Below, one piece after another: positions 48,468 to 58,479 of a stretch of 64,000 nucleotides of DNA. The translations under genes were made by a program, and so were the position numbers. Numbering within the stretch: the stretch's first letter is position 1; every line of letters begins with the position of its first letter. Under the pieces are notes generated by a model, which was not told the DNA's origin, did no database searches, and saw nothing but the letters and a program-made list of their open reading frames with translations. Origin of the DNA: Methylobacterium sp. J-070 (lineage in GTDB: Bacteria > Pseudomonadota > Alphaproteobacteria > Rhizobiales > Beijerinckiaceae); contig NZ_JAKSXX010000165.1 in assembly GCF_022829385.1 (NCBI RefSeq), positions 124,001-188,000 of the forward strand, in the 5' to 3' direction.

Positions 48468-48759
48468 GCCCGTCCGCCCCCGTCCCGAATGGCCGCCGCA
48501 AACCCGCGCAACGTTAGCGCTGCTGCGGGCCGTGCGCGAGGCGTCCGGCCCGCGTCAGATCGGCCGTTACGGCCAAGCTATGACCGCCGCTCGCTTTTTC
48601 CGATCGGCCGTACTAAAGCACCTGTCCCTTTGCACGCGCCGGGCTGCGCCGAAACCGCCCGGCTCGCGCTCTTGTCTGCCCCTCGGGGGCCGGGGGACGT
48701 GGCGTGGCCTGCGCGTAGAGCCGGGACCGCGCCAGAACCCGTTCAGTCAGGGACCGCGC

Positions 48760-49470
48760 ATGCCGACCATCGCCCTCGTCGACGACGACCGGAACATCCT
48801 CACCTCTGTGTCGATCGCGCTTGAGACCGAAGGCTACCGCATCCAGACTTACACGGACGGCGCCTCCGCTCTCGACGGTCTGCGGCATTCGCCGCCCGAC
48901 CTCGCGATCTTCGACATCAAGATGCCGCGCATGGACGGGATGGAGCTTCTCCGACGCCTGCGGCAGAAATCCGACCTTCCTGTGATCTTCCTCACCTCGA
49001 AGGACGAGGAGATCGACGAACTGTTCGGCCTCAAGATGGGGGCGGACGATTTCATCCATAAGCCGTTCTCGCAGCGCCTGCTGGTGGAACGGGTGAAGGC
49101 GGTGCTCCGCCGCTTCGCCAAGGAGGCGCCCGGGGCGACCCCGCGCGGGGCCGAGGAGGTCGCGGCGCGCTCGCTGGAGCGCGGCGCGCTGATGATGGAT
49201 CCCGAGCGCCACACCTGCACGTGGAAGGGCGAGGCGGTGACCCTGACGGTCACGGAATTCCTGATCCTCCAGGCGCTCGCCCACCGCCCCGGCGTGGTGA
49301 AGAGCCGGAACGCGCTGATGGACGCGGCCTACGACGATCAGGTCTACGTCGACGACCGGACCATCGACAGCCACATCAAGCGCCTGCGCAAGAAGTTCAA
49401 GGTGACCGACCAGAGCTTCGACATGATCGAGACGCTCTACGGGGTCGGATACCGGTTCAAGGAGGCGTGA
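48760..49470 (+). CDS. chvI: Response regulator ChvI (OmpR family)
   Basis: A 236-residue regulator: receiver domain with the acidic pair DDD at 8-10, phospho-acceptor Asp52 ([12 protein letters not shown]) and LTSK; then an OmpR/PhoB winged-helix domain (about 130-235; [53 protein letters not shown]). With ChvG it controls envelope and acid-stress genes in Rhizobiales. Two copies of GATCGGCCGT (48558-48567, 48602-48611) stand upstream and could be binding sites. Confidence 0.92.
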   Translation: MPTIALVDDDRNILTSVSIALETEGYRIQTYTDGASALDGLRHSPPDLAIFDIKMPRMDGMELLRRLRQKSDLPVIFLTSKDEEIDELFGLKMGADDFIHKPFSQRLLVERVKAVLRRFAKEAPGATPRGAEEVAARSLERGALMMDPERHTCTWKGEAVTLTVTEFLILQALAHRPGVVKSRNALMDAAYDDQVYVDDRTIDSHIKRLRKKFKVTDQSFDMIETLYGVGYRFKEA

Positions 49471-49486
49471 TCCCGAGTTCCGCCGC

Positions 49487-51292
49487 GTGACCGTCCGAAC
49501 ACCCGCCGAGGCCGACGATGCGCCGCCCCGCTCCTCCCTGGCCCAGGCGCTCGCCCGGCCGCTCGCCTGGCCCCGCGCCCTCTGGGACGCGGTCGGCCAG
49601 CGCGCGTCCTCGAGCCTGACGCGCCGCATCGTCGTCCTCAACCTCGTCGGGCTGATCGCGCTCCTCGTCGGGTTCCTGTACCTCAACCAGTTCCGGCAGG
49701 GCCTGATCCAGGCCCGGATCCAGAGCCTCGCCATCCAGGGCGAGATCATCGCGGGCGCCATCGCGGCCTCCGCGTCGGTGGACACCGATACGATCCGGAT
49801 CGACCCCGACAAGCTGCTCCAGCAGCAGGCCGGCGAGGCCGCCGAAGAGGAATCGCAGCCGCTCGCCTTCTCGCTGAATCCCGAGAAGGTGGCGCCGCTC
49901 CTCTCGCGCCTCGTCACGCCCACCGGCAACCGCGCCCGGGTCTACGATCAGGAAGGCGGCCTCCTGTTCGACACGCGCACCCTGTTCAAGCGCGGCGACG
50001 CGGGCCGGCCCGACCCGCTCGCGCCCCGGCTGCACAAGCCCGGGATGCTCGAATCCGCCTTCGAGACGGTCCAGACGAAGCTCGGCGGACTGTTCCGCAC
50101 CCGGACCGAGCAGGCGGAGGAGACCGGACCGGTGAACGGCCACTCCCTGCGCGAAGTCCAGGCGGCACTGGGCGGCAACCGGGGCAGCCTCGTACGGCGG
50201 AACAAGCTCGGCGAGACCACGGTGTCGGTGGCGGTGCCGATCCACCGCGCCGGCTCCGTCCGCGGCGCCCTGCTGATCTCGACCCAGGGCGACGCCATCG
50301 ACCGGGTGATCGCCTCGGAGCGATTCGGCCTGCTCCAAGTGTTCCTGGTGGCGTCGGCCGTGATGGTGGTGCTGTCGTTCCTGCTGGCCGGGGCGATCGC
50401 CGGCCCGGTGCGCCGCCTCGCGGAGGCCGCCGAGAAGGTCCGTATGGGCATCAAGACCCGCGAGGAAATCCCGGACTTCACCGAGCGCACCGACGAGATC
50501 GGCCACCTGTCGGGGGCGCTGCGCGACATGACGCAGGCGCTCTACCGGCGCATCGACGCGATCGAGAGCTTCGCGGCCGATGTCAGCCACGAGTTGAAGA
50601 ACCCGCTCACCTCCCTGCGCAGCGCCGTAGAGACGCTGCCCCTGGCCAGGAGCGACGATTCGCGCGGCCGGCTGATGGCGATCATCCAGCACGACGTGAA
50701 ACGCCTCGACCGGCTGATCAGCGACATCGCCGACGCCTCGCGCCTCGATGCCGAGCTGGCGCGCGCCGAGGCGCGGCGGGTCGATCTGCGCCGTCTGCTC
50801 TCCACGGTGGTGTCGGTGGCCAACGAGCGGCGCCGTCCGAAGGACTGCCTGATCCACCTCGATATCGAGTCCCTGGCGCCGGAGTCCGACGCGCCGTTCA
50901 CGATCATCGGCCACGACAGCCGCCTCGGTCAGGTGGTCAACAATCTCCTCGACAACGCACGCTCGTTCTCGCCCTCCGACGCGAAGGTCCGGGTGGTGCT
51001 GCGCCGGGTCCGCGGCGAGGTCGAGCTCGTCTGCGAGGACGAGGGGCCGGGCATCCCCGAGCACGCCCTGGAGCGGATCTTCGAGCGTTTCTACACGGAC
51101 CGGCCCGAACAGGGCTTCGGCCAGAATTCGGGCCTCGGCCTGTCGATCTCCCGCCAGATTGTCCAGGCCCACCGCGGGACGATCCGCGCCGAGAATCGCC
51201 CCGGCGCCCCGGACGAGGATGGCGAACCCACCGTGCGCGGTGCGCGCTTCATCGTGCGGTTGCCGGCCGCCCCGCGCCAGCTCCACGCCTGA
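49487..51292 (+). CDS. chvG: Sensor histidine kinase ChvG
   Basis: A 601-residue membrane kinase. A first helix (IVVLNLVGLIALLVGFLYL, about 45-65), a periplasmic sensor region of about 220 residues, a second helix (VFLVASAVMVVLSFLLAGAIAG), HAMP, HisKA with the phospho-His in FAADVSHELKNPLTSLRSA (near 365), and the HATPase domain with NNLLDNARSFS, DEGPGIP and GLGLSISRQIV. Start GTG 49487, 16 bp after chvI. It passes phosphate to ChvI. The stop overlaps hprK as TGATG. Confidence 0.93.
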   Translation: MTVRTPAEADDAPPRSSLAQALARPLAWPRALWDAVGQRASSSLTRRIVVLNLVGLIALLVGFLYLNQFRQGLIQARIQSLAIQGEIIAGAIAASASVDTDTIRIDPDKLLQQQAGEAAEEESQPLAFSLNPEKVAPLLSRLVTPTGNRARVYDQEGGLLFDTRTLFKRGDAGRPDPLAPRLHKPGMLESAFETVQTKLGGLFRTRTEQAEETGPVNGHSLREVQAALGGNRGSLVRRNKLGETTVSVAVPIHRAGSVRGALLISTQGDAIDRVIASERFGLLQVFLVASAVMVVLSFLLAGAIAGPVRRLAEAAEKVRMGIKTREEIPDFTERTDEIGHLSGALRDMTQALYRRIDAIESFAADVSHELKNPLTSLRSAVETLPLARSDDSRGRLMAIIQHDVKRLDRLISDIADASRLDAELARAEARRVDLRRLLSTVVSVANERRRPKDCLIHLDIESLAPESDAPFTIIGHDSRLGQVVNNLLDNARSFSPSDAKVRVVLRRVRGEVELVCEDEGPGIPEHALERIFERFYTDRPEQGFGQNSGLGLSISRQIVQAHRGTIRAENRPGAPDEDGEPTVRGARFIVRLPAAPRQLHA

Positions 51293-51732
51293 TGATCACC
51301 GTCCACGCCTCCTGCTGTGCGCTCGCCGGCGCCGGGGTGCTGATTCGCGGGCCGTCCGGGTCGGGGAAGTCCAGCCTGGCGCTGCTGCTCGCGGCTTCGG
51401 AGGATGGTGCCTTTGTGGCCGACGACCGCGTCGTCTGCACGGAAGACGCCGGCCGTCTGCTGGCACGGCCGCACGCGGCGCTCGCGGGCCGCGTCGAGGT
51501 CCGGGGACAGGGCATCCTGACGGTCGCGGACCTCGGCCTCGCCGCGCTCGCGGACGTGGCTCTGCGCCTCGCGGTCGATCTCGTGGACGCCGTGCCGCGC
51601 CTGCCGGAGCCGGCGGGCGAGACCGAATTGCTCGGGCTCGCTCTGCCGCGCGTGGTGCTGGATGCGGGCGTGCGCGCGTCGGGGCTGGCGCCCCTGGTGA
51701 TCCGTGCGGCGTTGCGGAAGCATTCGACGTGA
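51292..51732 (+). CDS. hprK: HPr kinase/phosphorylase, short alphaproteobacterial form
   Basis: A 146-residue protein with only the catalytic domain: a start MITVHASCCALAGAGVLIRGPSGSGKSSLALLL with Walker A GPSGSGKSS, then FVADDRV, the HprK signature-like VEVRGQGILTV (about 65-75) and ELLGLALPRVVLDAG. It phosphorylates HPr on serine. The short form without the N-terminal domain is normal for Rhizobiales. The TGATG overlap ties it to chvG. Confidence 0.9.
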   Translation: MITVHASCCALAGAGVLIRGPSGSGKSSLALLLAASEDGAFVADDRVVCTEDAGRLLARPHAALAGRVEVRGQGILTVADLGLAALADVALRLAVDLVDAVPRLPEPAGETELLGLALPRVVLDAGVRASGLAPLVIRAALRKHST

Positions 51733-51906
51733 CTTCGCAGCCGCACACGTCGCCGGAGTCGCGCAGCGGTGGTAACCCCCATGGCGCGCAGGAGGCAGCC
51801 GTGGCATGATCAGAGCAATGTCCGGGCTAAAAAGTCGCGTTCGCCTTGTGGGGGTCTGTGCGATGCACAACATGGCGGCATACACAGGACGTTGGAACAC
51901 GTGTCG

Positions 51907-52308
51907 ATGATTGGCATGGTGCTCGTCACCCACGGGCTACTGGCGACCGAGTTCAAGGCCGCTCTGGAGCACGTGGTCGGCCCGCAGGATCAGATCGAGA
52001 CGATCACGATCGGGCCGGAGGACGATATGGAGCTGCGACGCCGCGACATCATGTCGGCGGTCTGTCGCGTGAACACCGGAGAAGGCGTGGTGGTGCTGAC
52101 CGACATGTTCGGCGGCACGCCCTCCAACCTCGCGCTGTCCTGCATGAATGGCGGGTCGGTGGAGGTCGTGGCGGGCATCAACCTGCCGATGCTGATCAAG
52201 CTGGCAAGCGTCCGCGACGAGGAGAAGCTGGGCGACGCCGTGCTGCACGCTCAGGAAGCGGGGCGCAAATACATCAACGTCGCCTCGCGGGTCCTCGCCG
52301 GCAAGTAG
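51907..52308 (+). CDS. PTS mannose-type EIIA domain protein
   Basis: A 133-residue EIIA(Man) protein: MIGMVLVTHGLLATEFKAALEHVVG, with the phosphorylatable His10, then GPEDDMELRRRDIM and VVVLTDMFGGTPSNLALSCM. In alphaproteobacteria it belongs to a regulatory, transport-free PTS (PtsP-HPr-EIIA). ATG 51907 is used; GTG 51901 is possible. The HPr gene that usually follows is absent: the next gene is an exporter on the other strand. Confidence 0.88.
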   Translation: MIGMVLVTHGLLATEFKAALEHVVGPQDQIETITIGPEDDMELRRRDIMSAVCRVNTGEGVVVLTDMFGGTPSNLALSCMNGGSVEVVAGINLPMLIKLASVRDEEKLGDAVLHAQEAGRKYINVASRVLAGK

Positions 52309-52314
52309 TGCACG

Positions 52315-53241
52315 TCACGCCTCCAGGACCGCGACCGCCGGCACCGCCCGCCGCGAGCCGACGGTGATTCCCACGGAGGCCGCGATCACCAGGGCGATCG
52401 CGAGCCACTGCACGAGGCTGATTCGCTCCCCCAACAGCACGAGCCCCGCGCAGGCCGCCACCGCCGGCTCCAGGCTCATCAGGACGCCGAAACGCTTCTG
52501 GTCCAGGCGCCGGAGGGCGACCATCTCCAGCGAATAGGGCAGGGCGCTCGTCATCAGCGCCACGGCGAGCCCGGCGATCAGGAGTCCCGGGGCGAGCAGG
52601 CCCGATCCCGCCTCCGCCACGCCGAAGGGCGCCACGATGAGCGCGGCAGCGAGCATCCCGAGCGACACCGCTTGGCCCCCGTCCAGCCGGCCCGCGCGCT
52701 GCCCGAACAGGATGTAGAGCGCCCAGGCCGTGGCCGCGCCGAGATCGAGCAGGATCCCGACCGGGTCCAGCCCGTCCGCGGTGGTGAGCGGCAGGAGCAG
52801 CGTCAGACCCGCCACCGCCACACCGATCCACAGGAAATCCGACCGGCGGCGCGACGCCATCAGCGCCACCGCGAGGGGCCCGACGAACTCGATCGCCACT
52901 GCGGGTCCCAGGGGCAGCCGCGCCAGCGCCAGGTAGAACAGGAGGTTCATCACGCCGAGGGACGCGCCGTAGAGCGCGATCCAGCCGGCCTGCCGCGCCG
53001 GGAGGCTGCGCCGCCAGGGCCGCCAGACGACGACGAGGATCAGCGCCGAGAAACCAACCCGCAGGGCGGACGTCCCGGCCGCACCCACCACCGGGAACAG
53101 GCTCTTGGCGAAGGTCGCGCCGCACTGGAGCGAGACCATGCCGGCGACGAGGGCGGCCACGGAAAGGACCGTTTCGCCACGGCCGACTCTGTTGCGTGAC
53201 ACGCGCCGACGTTCCTCAAGCCCAAGGTTGGCCGTCGCCAT
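52315..53241 (-). CDS. EamA/RhtA-like drug-metabolite exporter
   Basis: A 308-residue inner-membrane protein with ten hydrophobic helices in two EamA repeats. VAGMVSLQCGATFAKSLFPVVGAAGTSALRV near the N-terminus and FYLALARLPLGPAVAIEFVGPLAVAL follow the RhtA (threonine/homoserine exporter) pattern. The last helix pair ends before VGSRRAVPAVAVLEA. The substrate is probably an amino acid or small metabolite. It converges on the EIIA gene with a 6-bp gap. Confidence 0.85.
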   Translation of the reverse strand: MATANLGLEERRRVSRNRVGRGETVLSVAALVAGMVSLQCGATFAKSLFPVVGAAGTSALRVGFSALILVVVWRPWRRSLPARQAGWIALYGASLGVMNLLFYLALARLPLGPAVAIEFVGPLAVALMASRRRSDFLWIGVAVAGLTLLLPLTTADGLDPVGILLDLGAATAWALYILFGQRAGRLDGGQAVSLGMLAAALIVAPFGVAEAGSGLLAPGLLIAGLAVALMTSALPYSLEMVALRRLDQKRFGVLMSLEPAVAACAGLVLLGERISLVQWLAIALVIAASVGITVGSRRAVPAVAVLEA

Positions 53242-53465
53242 AGCAGATGCCGCCGCGACCGGACCGGCTTGCGCGTCACGCCCCCATTCCAGGGATGCAC
53301 GGGAGTGCCCGGGATCCGGCGGCCGACGGGTGTCGGTTCTGCGGAGACGGGATCTAGATCGCCCGTCCCGGATGAGATCCTCCGGAGGCTCGGCGCACCG
53401 CGACCCCCGCGACAGCGTGCGTCAGCGGGGGCGCGCGCCGCGCAAGCCTGCGCGGGCCCGTGCCC

Positions 53466-54779
53466 TCACAGGATGAACCGGCTCAGGTCGGCGTTCGCCG
53501 CCAGATCCTGGACCCGGTCGCGCACATAGGCGGCATCGATCGGCACGGTCTCTCCGGACCGGTCGGTGGCGGTGAAGGAGATCTCGTCGATCACCCGCTC
53601 CAGAACGGTCTGGAGCCGGCGGGCCCCGATGTTCTCGACGCTGCCGTTCACCTCGACCGCCACCCGGGCGAGCGCGTCCACGGCGTCGTCGGTGAAGGCC
53701 AAGGTCACGCCCTCGGTCTGCATCAGAGCGACGGTCTGCTTGAGCAGGCTCGCCTCCGTGGCGGTGAGGATCTGCTTGAAGTCCTCCACCGTCAGAGGCT
53801 GCAGCTCGACGCGGATCGGGAGCCGGCCCTGCAGCTCGGGCAGGAGGTCGGCCGGCTTCGAGACGTGGAAGGCGCCCGAGGCGATGAACAGGATGTGGTC
53901 GGTCTTCACCGGGCCGTGCTTGGTGGCGACCGTGGTCCCCTCGATCAGCGGCAGCAGGTCGCGCTGGACTCCCTCCCGGGAGACGTCGCCGGAGGAGCGG
54001 CCTTCGCGGGCGCAGATCTTGTCGATCTCGTCGAGAAAGACGATCCCGTTGTTCTCGACCTCGCGGACCGCCTCGCGCACGAGCGCTTCGTCGTCGACGA
54101 GCTTGTCGGATTCCTCGGCCAGAAGCGGCGCGTAGGCATCCCGCACCAGGATCCGCCGCGGCTTGCCGCGCTGGCCGCCGAGCGCCTTGCCGAGCATGTC
54201 GCCGATGTTGATCGCGCCCATGGACGCGCCGGGGACGCCCGGGATCTCGAACATCGGAAGGCCGGCGGGCGCGCCGGAGATCAGTTCCAGCTCGACTTCC
54301 TTGTCGTCGAGCTCGCTGTTCCGGAGCTTGCGCCGGAAGCTGTCCCGGGTGGCGGCGCTGGCGGTCGGTCCCACGAGGGCGTCGAGGATCCGGTTCTCCG
54401 CTGCCGCCTCGGCCTTCGCCTTCACGCCGTCGCGCTTCTGCTGCCGGGTCAGGCCGATCGCCACCTCGACGAGGTCGCGGACGATCTGCTCGACGTCGCG
54501 GCCGACATAGCCGACCTCGGTGAACTTGGTGGCCTCGATCTTCAGGAACGGCGCGTTGGCGAGCCGGGCAAGGCGCCGGGCTATCTCGGTCTTGCCGCAG
54601 CCGGTGGGCCCGATCATCAGGATGTTCTTGGGCGCCACCTCCTCGCGCAGCGGCCCGGTGAGCTGCTGACGGCGCCAGCGGTTGCGGAGCGCGATGGCGA
54701 CGGCGCGCTTGGCGTCGTGCTGCCCCACGATGAAGCGATCGAGTTCGGACACGATCTCGCGCGGAGAGAACGTCGTCAC
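53466..54779 (-). CDS. hslU: ATP-dependent protease ATPase subunit HslU
   Basis: A 437-residue AAA+ unfoldase that feeds HslV. It has [34 protein letters not shown], here in parts, Walker [16 protein letters not shown] (near 57-71), the pore motif region [18 protein letters not shown], Walker [12 protein letters not shown], sensor FIASGAFH, and the C-terminal LSRFIL that docks into HslV. Start is GTG 54779. Unlike the usual hslVU pair, hslV lies at 60.6 kb, with a permease and two chemoreceptor genes between. Confidence 0.96.
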   Translation of the reverse strand: MTTFSPREIVSELDRFIVGQHDAKRAVAIALRNRWRRQQLTGPLREEVAPKNILMIGPTGCGKTEIARRLARLANAPFLKIEATKFTEVGYVGRDVEQIVRDLVEVAIGLTRQQKRDGVKAKAEAAAENRILDALVGPTASAATRDSFRRKLRNSELDDKEVELELISGAPAGLPMFEIPGVPGASMGAINIGDMLGKALGGQRGKPRRILVRDAYAPLLAEESDKLVDDEALVREAVREVENNGIVFLDEIDKICAREGRSSGDVSREGVQRDLLPLIEGTTVATKHGPVKTDHILFIASGAFHVSKPADLLPELQGRLPIRVELQPLTVEDFKQILTATEASLLKQTVALMQTEGVTLAFTDDAVDALARVAVEVNGSVENIGARRLQTVLERVIDEISFTATDRSGETVPIDAAYVRDRVQDLAANADLSRFIL

Positions 54780-54879
54780 CGCTGGGTCATCCCTGTTCCG
54801 GGGCAGAAAGCGGCCCCGCGCCGGGAATGGGGTCGCGCGAGGCCCCGCGCAAGGGGCGCCACCCGGGCGGATCGCCGCC

Positions 54880-56373
54880 TCAGCGCGCCGCCGGAGCGGC
54901 GGCGCCGGTCTTGTCGTGCCGGCCGAACCGCCCGACCAGGGTCGTGCTGGCCGCGTTCAAGCCCACGACCTCGACGCTGCGCCCGCGGGCCCGCGCCTTC
55001 AGGACCACGCGGTCGAGGGCGGCGACCGCCGAGATGTCCCAGAAATGCGCCCCGTGGACGTCGATCACGAGGCGCTCGACCGGCTCCAGCACGTCGATCG
55101 CCTCGGAGACGAGGCCGGCGGAGGCGAAGAACACCTGTCCGCTGACCCGGTACGTCCGCGTGCGCCCGTCGGCGGAGAGGTCGGACGTCACGTGGCTCAG
55201 CCGCGCCACCTTCCCGGCGAAGAACACGCCGGACAGCAGCACGCCGACCAGCACGCCGATGGCGAGATCCTTGGTGGCGACCACAACCAGGACGGTCGCC
55301 AGCATCACCGCGGAGGAGGGCAGGGGGTTGGTCCGCAGGCGGACCAGCGAGCGCCACGAGAACGTGTTGACCGACACCATGATCATCACGGCCGTCAGCG
55401 CCGCCACCGGCACCACCGCGAGCAGGTCCTGGAGCGCCACGAGGAGCAGGAGCAGGAAGGCTCCGGCCACCAGCGTGGAGAGCCGCCCGCGGGCCCCGGA
55501 GGAGACGTTGATCACCGACTGGCCGATCATCGCGCAGCCGCCCATGCCGCCGAACACCGCCGACGCCATGTTGGCGACGCCCTGGCCCATGCACTCGCGG
55601 TTCTTGTCGCTGCCGGTATCGGTCATGTCGTCGACGATCTGCGCGGTGAGCAGGCTCTCGAGCAGGCCGACCGCCGCGAGGGTCGCCGCATAGGGCAGCA
55701 GGATCCGCAGGGTCTCCCATGTCGGCGGCACGTCCGGCAGGGCGAAGTGCGGCAGCGCCGAGGGCAGGGCGCCCAGATCCGCGACCGTGCGCACGTCGAG
55801 GTGGGCGAGGGCCGTGATCGCGGTGAGCACGGCGATCGCCACCAGGGGCGACGGGACCGCGCGCGTGATCCGAGGGAATCCGTAGATGATCGCCAGCCCC
55901 AGGGCGATCAGGCCGTAGGTCGCGGGGGTCACGCCGCTGAGTTCCGGCCACTGCGCCAGGAAGATCAGGATCGCCAGCGCGTTGACGAAGCCGGTCATCA
56001 CCGATTGCGAGACGAACCGCATCAGCCGCCCGAGCCGGAGCAAGCCGGCCAGGATCTGGATGAGCCCCATCAGGATCGTGGCGGCGAAGAGGTACTGGAC
56101 ACCGTGGTCGCGCACGAGATCAACCATCACCACGGCGGTCGCGGCGGTCGCGGCGGAGATCATCGCCGGACGGCCGCCCGCGAACGCGATGGTGCAGGCG
56201 ATGACCACGGAGGCGTAGAGGCCGACCTTCGGGTCGACCCCGGCGATCACCGAGAACCCGATGGCCTCGGGGATCAGCGCGAGCGCGACGACGACCCCCG
56301 ACAGGGTGTCGCCGCGGATGTTGGCGGTCCACGACCGGAGGCGGCCGGGACGACCGGGGATGCTGCGTGACAT
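54880..56373 (-). CDS. SulP-family anion permease with STAS domain
   Basis: A 497-residue transporter with about 12 membrane helices (first part [35 protein letters not shown], cited in parts) and the SulP signature area [14 protein letters not shown] and [18 protein letters not shown]-terminal STAS domain (about 395-480; [20 protein letters not shown], then [21 protein letters not shown]). It moves sulphate, bicarbonate or another anion; the substrate is not predictable. It is inserted between hslU and hslV. Confidence 0.9.
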   Translation of the reverse strand: MSRSIPGRPGRLRSWTANIRGDTLSGVVVALALIPEAIGFSVIAGVDPKVGLYASVVIACTIAFAGGRPAMISAATAATAVVMVDLVRDHGVQYLFAATILMGLIQILAGLLRLGRLMRFVSQSVMTGFVNALAILIFLAQWPELSGVTPATYGLIALGLAIIYGFPRITRAVPSPLVAIAVLTAITALAHLDVRTVADLGALPSALPHFALPDVPPTWETLRILLPYAATLAAVGLLESLLTAQIVDDMTDTGSDKNRECMGQGVANMASAVFGGMGGCAMIGQSVINVSSGARGRLSTLVAGAFLLLLLVALQDLLAVVPVAALTAVMIMVSVNTFSWRSLVRLRTNPLPSSAVMLATVLVVVATKDLAIGVLVGVLLSGVFFAGKVARLSHVTSDLSADGRTRTYRVSGQVFFASAGLVSEAIDVLEPVERLVIDVHGAHFWDISAVAALDRVVLKARARGRSVEVVGLNAASTTLVGRFGRHDKTGAAAPAAR

Positions 56374-56646
56374 GGGATGATCCGCACGAGAGGCGTGCCC
56401 GCATGAGCGGCGGACAGGAGGGCGTCTCGAATGCGTGGTCCGGCGGATCGGCGGCCGGAAGAGCCACCCGGGCTTTCACCGGGTCCTTGCGAATGCCCGG
56501 ACCCTACGGGCCCCCGCGCTGCAATGCAACATCGCCGCGGGACTTCGAAGGGCGGGCCCGACCAGGCTCGCGCGTCGGATCAAACCCCTCAATCCGGGAG
56601 CCTTGCGTACCGCGGAGACCGCCTGCGAGGCCGCCGCCGCCTCGCC

Positions 56647-58317
56647 TCAGGCCGCCCGCACCTGGGCGACGAAGCCCGCGACCTCACCGCCCAGCCCGTT
56701 GGAGCGGCGGGCGATGTCGGCGGCCGCGTCGAGCACCTGCGCGGCGCTGGTGCCGGTCTCGCGGGCGGCTCCGAGGACCGCCGCCATCGTCTCGGTGACG
56801 GCCCGGGTGCCGCTCGCCGCCTCGGAGACGCTGCGGGCGATCTCCTGCGTGGCGAGCTGCTGCTCCTCGACGGCCGCAGCCACGCCGAGGGCGATGCCGT
56901 GGACCTGCTCGATCGTGCCGCCGATCTCCTCGATGGCGGCCACCGCCTCGTGCGTCGCGGCGCGCATGGCGGCGATCTGGCCGGCGATCTCCTCGGTGGC
57001 CTTGGCGGTCTGCGTGGCGAGGTCCTTCACCTCGGTGGCCACGACCGCGAACCCCCGTCCGGCGTCGCCCGCGCGGGCGGCCTCGATGGTGGCGTTCAGC
57101 GCCAGGAGGTTGGTCTGCCCGGCGATGGTCGAGATTAGCGAAACCACCTGCCCGATCCCGTCCGCGCTGCGCGCCAGGACCTGCACGCTCGACCGGGTGC
57201 GGCGGGCCGCCTCGACGGCGCTCTGGGCCGCGGTGGAGGTCTGGGTGACCTGGACGCCGATCTCGCTGGCGGTGGCGGCGAGTTCCTCGGTGGCGGCCGC
57301 GACGGCCTCGACGTTGTGCGCGGTCGTCTCGGCGGCGCGGGTGACGGCCTGCGACTGGGAACCGGTGCGCTCGGCGTTGCCCGCCATGGCGGCGGCGGCG
57401 CGCTCCAGCCCCCCGGCAGCGCCCGCGAGATGATCGACGAGGCTGCCGATGCTGCCCTGGAACTGGTCGGCGAGGCCGCTCATCTCGGCCCGCTTCAGGG
57501 CCGCGGCCTCGGATCCGGTGCGCTGATGCTCCTGGCGCAGGGCTTCGGCGCTCCGCATGGTCTCGCCGAGAACCTGCATGCTCGCCCAGATCGCCCCGAT
57601 CTCGTCGCGACCCGGCTTGATCGTGGGGACCGTATGCTCGCCCCGTGCGAGCCGCTGGATCGCCTCGGCGACCGAGCGCAGCGGCCGAGCGATCTGGCGC
57701 TGCCCCACGAAGACGCCCAGGGCGCCGCAGATCAGCGTCCCGGCCAGGGCGAGGCCGAGGAGCAGCAGCGAGCGGGATTCGAACAGCGCCTGCGACTCCG
57801 CCTGGATCGCGCTCATCTCGGCGCGCCCCTGGTTCACCAGCGCGTCGATGCTCGCCTGGAAGGCTTTGCGGTTGGTCCGGTTGGCGTCGTTGAAGCCGAG
57901 ATCCGCGGCGGCGCGGGGGCTGATCGTCTCACCGGCGTCGGCCAGCGCGCTGCGCAGGGTCCGGAAGGCGTCTGCATTGCGCGCCATCGCGTCGAAGAGC
58001 GGGCGCTCGGCCCCGGTCACGGTCGGCGCCCAGACGGTACGCAGCGCGTCCATCTCGGCCAGGCCCTTCCGGACGCCCGCCGCGTACTTCGCCGCCTCCG
58101 CCCGGTCGGCCGAGGCGTAGACGCCCCGGGAATCCATCGTCACCTCGGCGGCGAGCCGATTGAAGTTCGCCGCATTCAGTGCCCGGCTCGAAGCGCTCTC
58201 GACGGTCGCGAGGGAGCGATCGAAGCTATGAAGGGTCACCACGCTGACGCCGGCGACGATCAGCGTCGTCAGGCTGCACGCAGTGACGAAGCCCAGGACT
58301 TTTCCGCCGATCTTCAT
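56647..58317 (-). CDS. Methyl-accepting chemotaxis protein
   Basis: A 556-residue chemoreceptor: helix one ([21 protein letters not shown], about 8-28), a periplasmic helical sensor of about 150 residues, helix two ([21 protein letters not shown]), HAMP (about 210-265) and the signalling coiled coil with the hairpin tip [47 protein letters not shown] (cited in parts). No C-terminal receptor-modification pentapeptide is seen. The ligand is unknown. It follows the second receptor gene after a hairpin at 58429-58461. Confidence 0.92.
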   Translation of the reverse strand: MKIGGKVLGFVTACSLTTLIVAGVSVVTLHSFDRSLATVESASSRALNAANFNRLAAEVTMDSRGVYASADRAEAAKYAAGVRKGLAEMDALRTVWAPTVTGAERPLFDAMARNADAFRTLRSALADAGETISPRAAADLGFNDANRTNRKAFQASIDALVNQGRAEMSAIQAESQALFESRSLLLLGLALAGTLICGALGVFVGQRQIARPLRSVAEAIQRLARGEHTVPTIKPGRDEIGAIWASMQVLGETMRSAEALRQEHQRTGSEAAALKRAEMSGLADQFQGSIGSLVDHLAGAAGGLERAAAAMAGNAERTGSQSQAVTRAAETTAHNVEAVAAATEELAATASEIGVQVTQTSTAAQSAVEAARRTRSSVQVLARSADGIGQVVSLISTIAGQTNLLALNATIEAARAGDAGRGFAVVATEVKDLATQTAKATEEIAGQIAAMRAATHEAVAAIEEIGGTIEQVHGIALGVAAAVEEQQLATQEIARSVSEAASGTRAVTETMAAVLGAARETGTSAAQVLDAAADIARRSNGLGGEVAGFVAQVRAA

Positions 58318-58428
58318 ATTGGTCCAACCTTCGAGGCTTGGCTGGATTCAAAATGCCGTCAAATATTCAATAGGGCGTTAACCGAAGAATCCGGTATGTA
58401 TTCGGAGACAGCCGATCTCGGCCCGATA

Positions 58429-58461
58429 GCCTTCGCGGAGCCTGGACGCCCCCGCGAAGGC
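58429..58461 (-). terminator. Strong hairpin between the two chemoreceptor genes
   Basis: GCCTTCGCGG (58429-58438) pairs perfectly with CCGCGAAGGC (58452-58461) around a 13-base loop. It begins 18 bp after the stop of the upstream receptor gene at 58480. No T-run, but the 10-bp GC stem makes it a likely end of that transcript. Confidence 0.55.
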
Positions 58462-58479
58462 CTGCCGCGGGCCCGTCGA

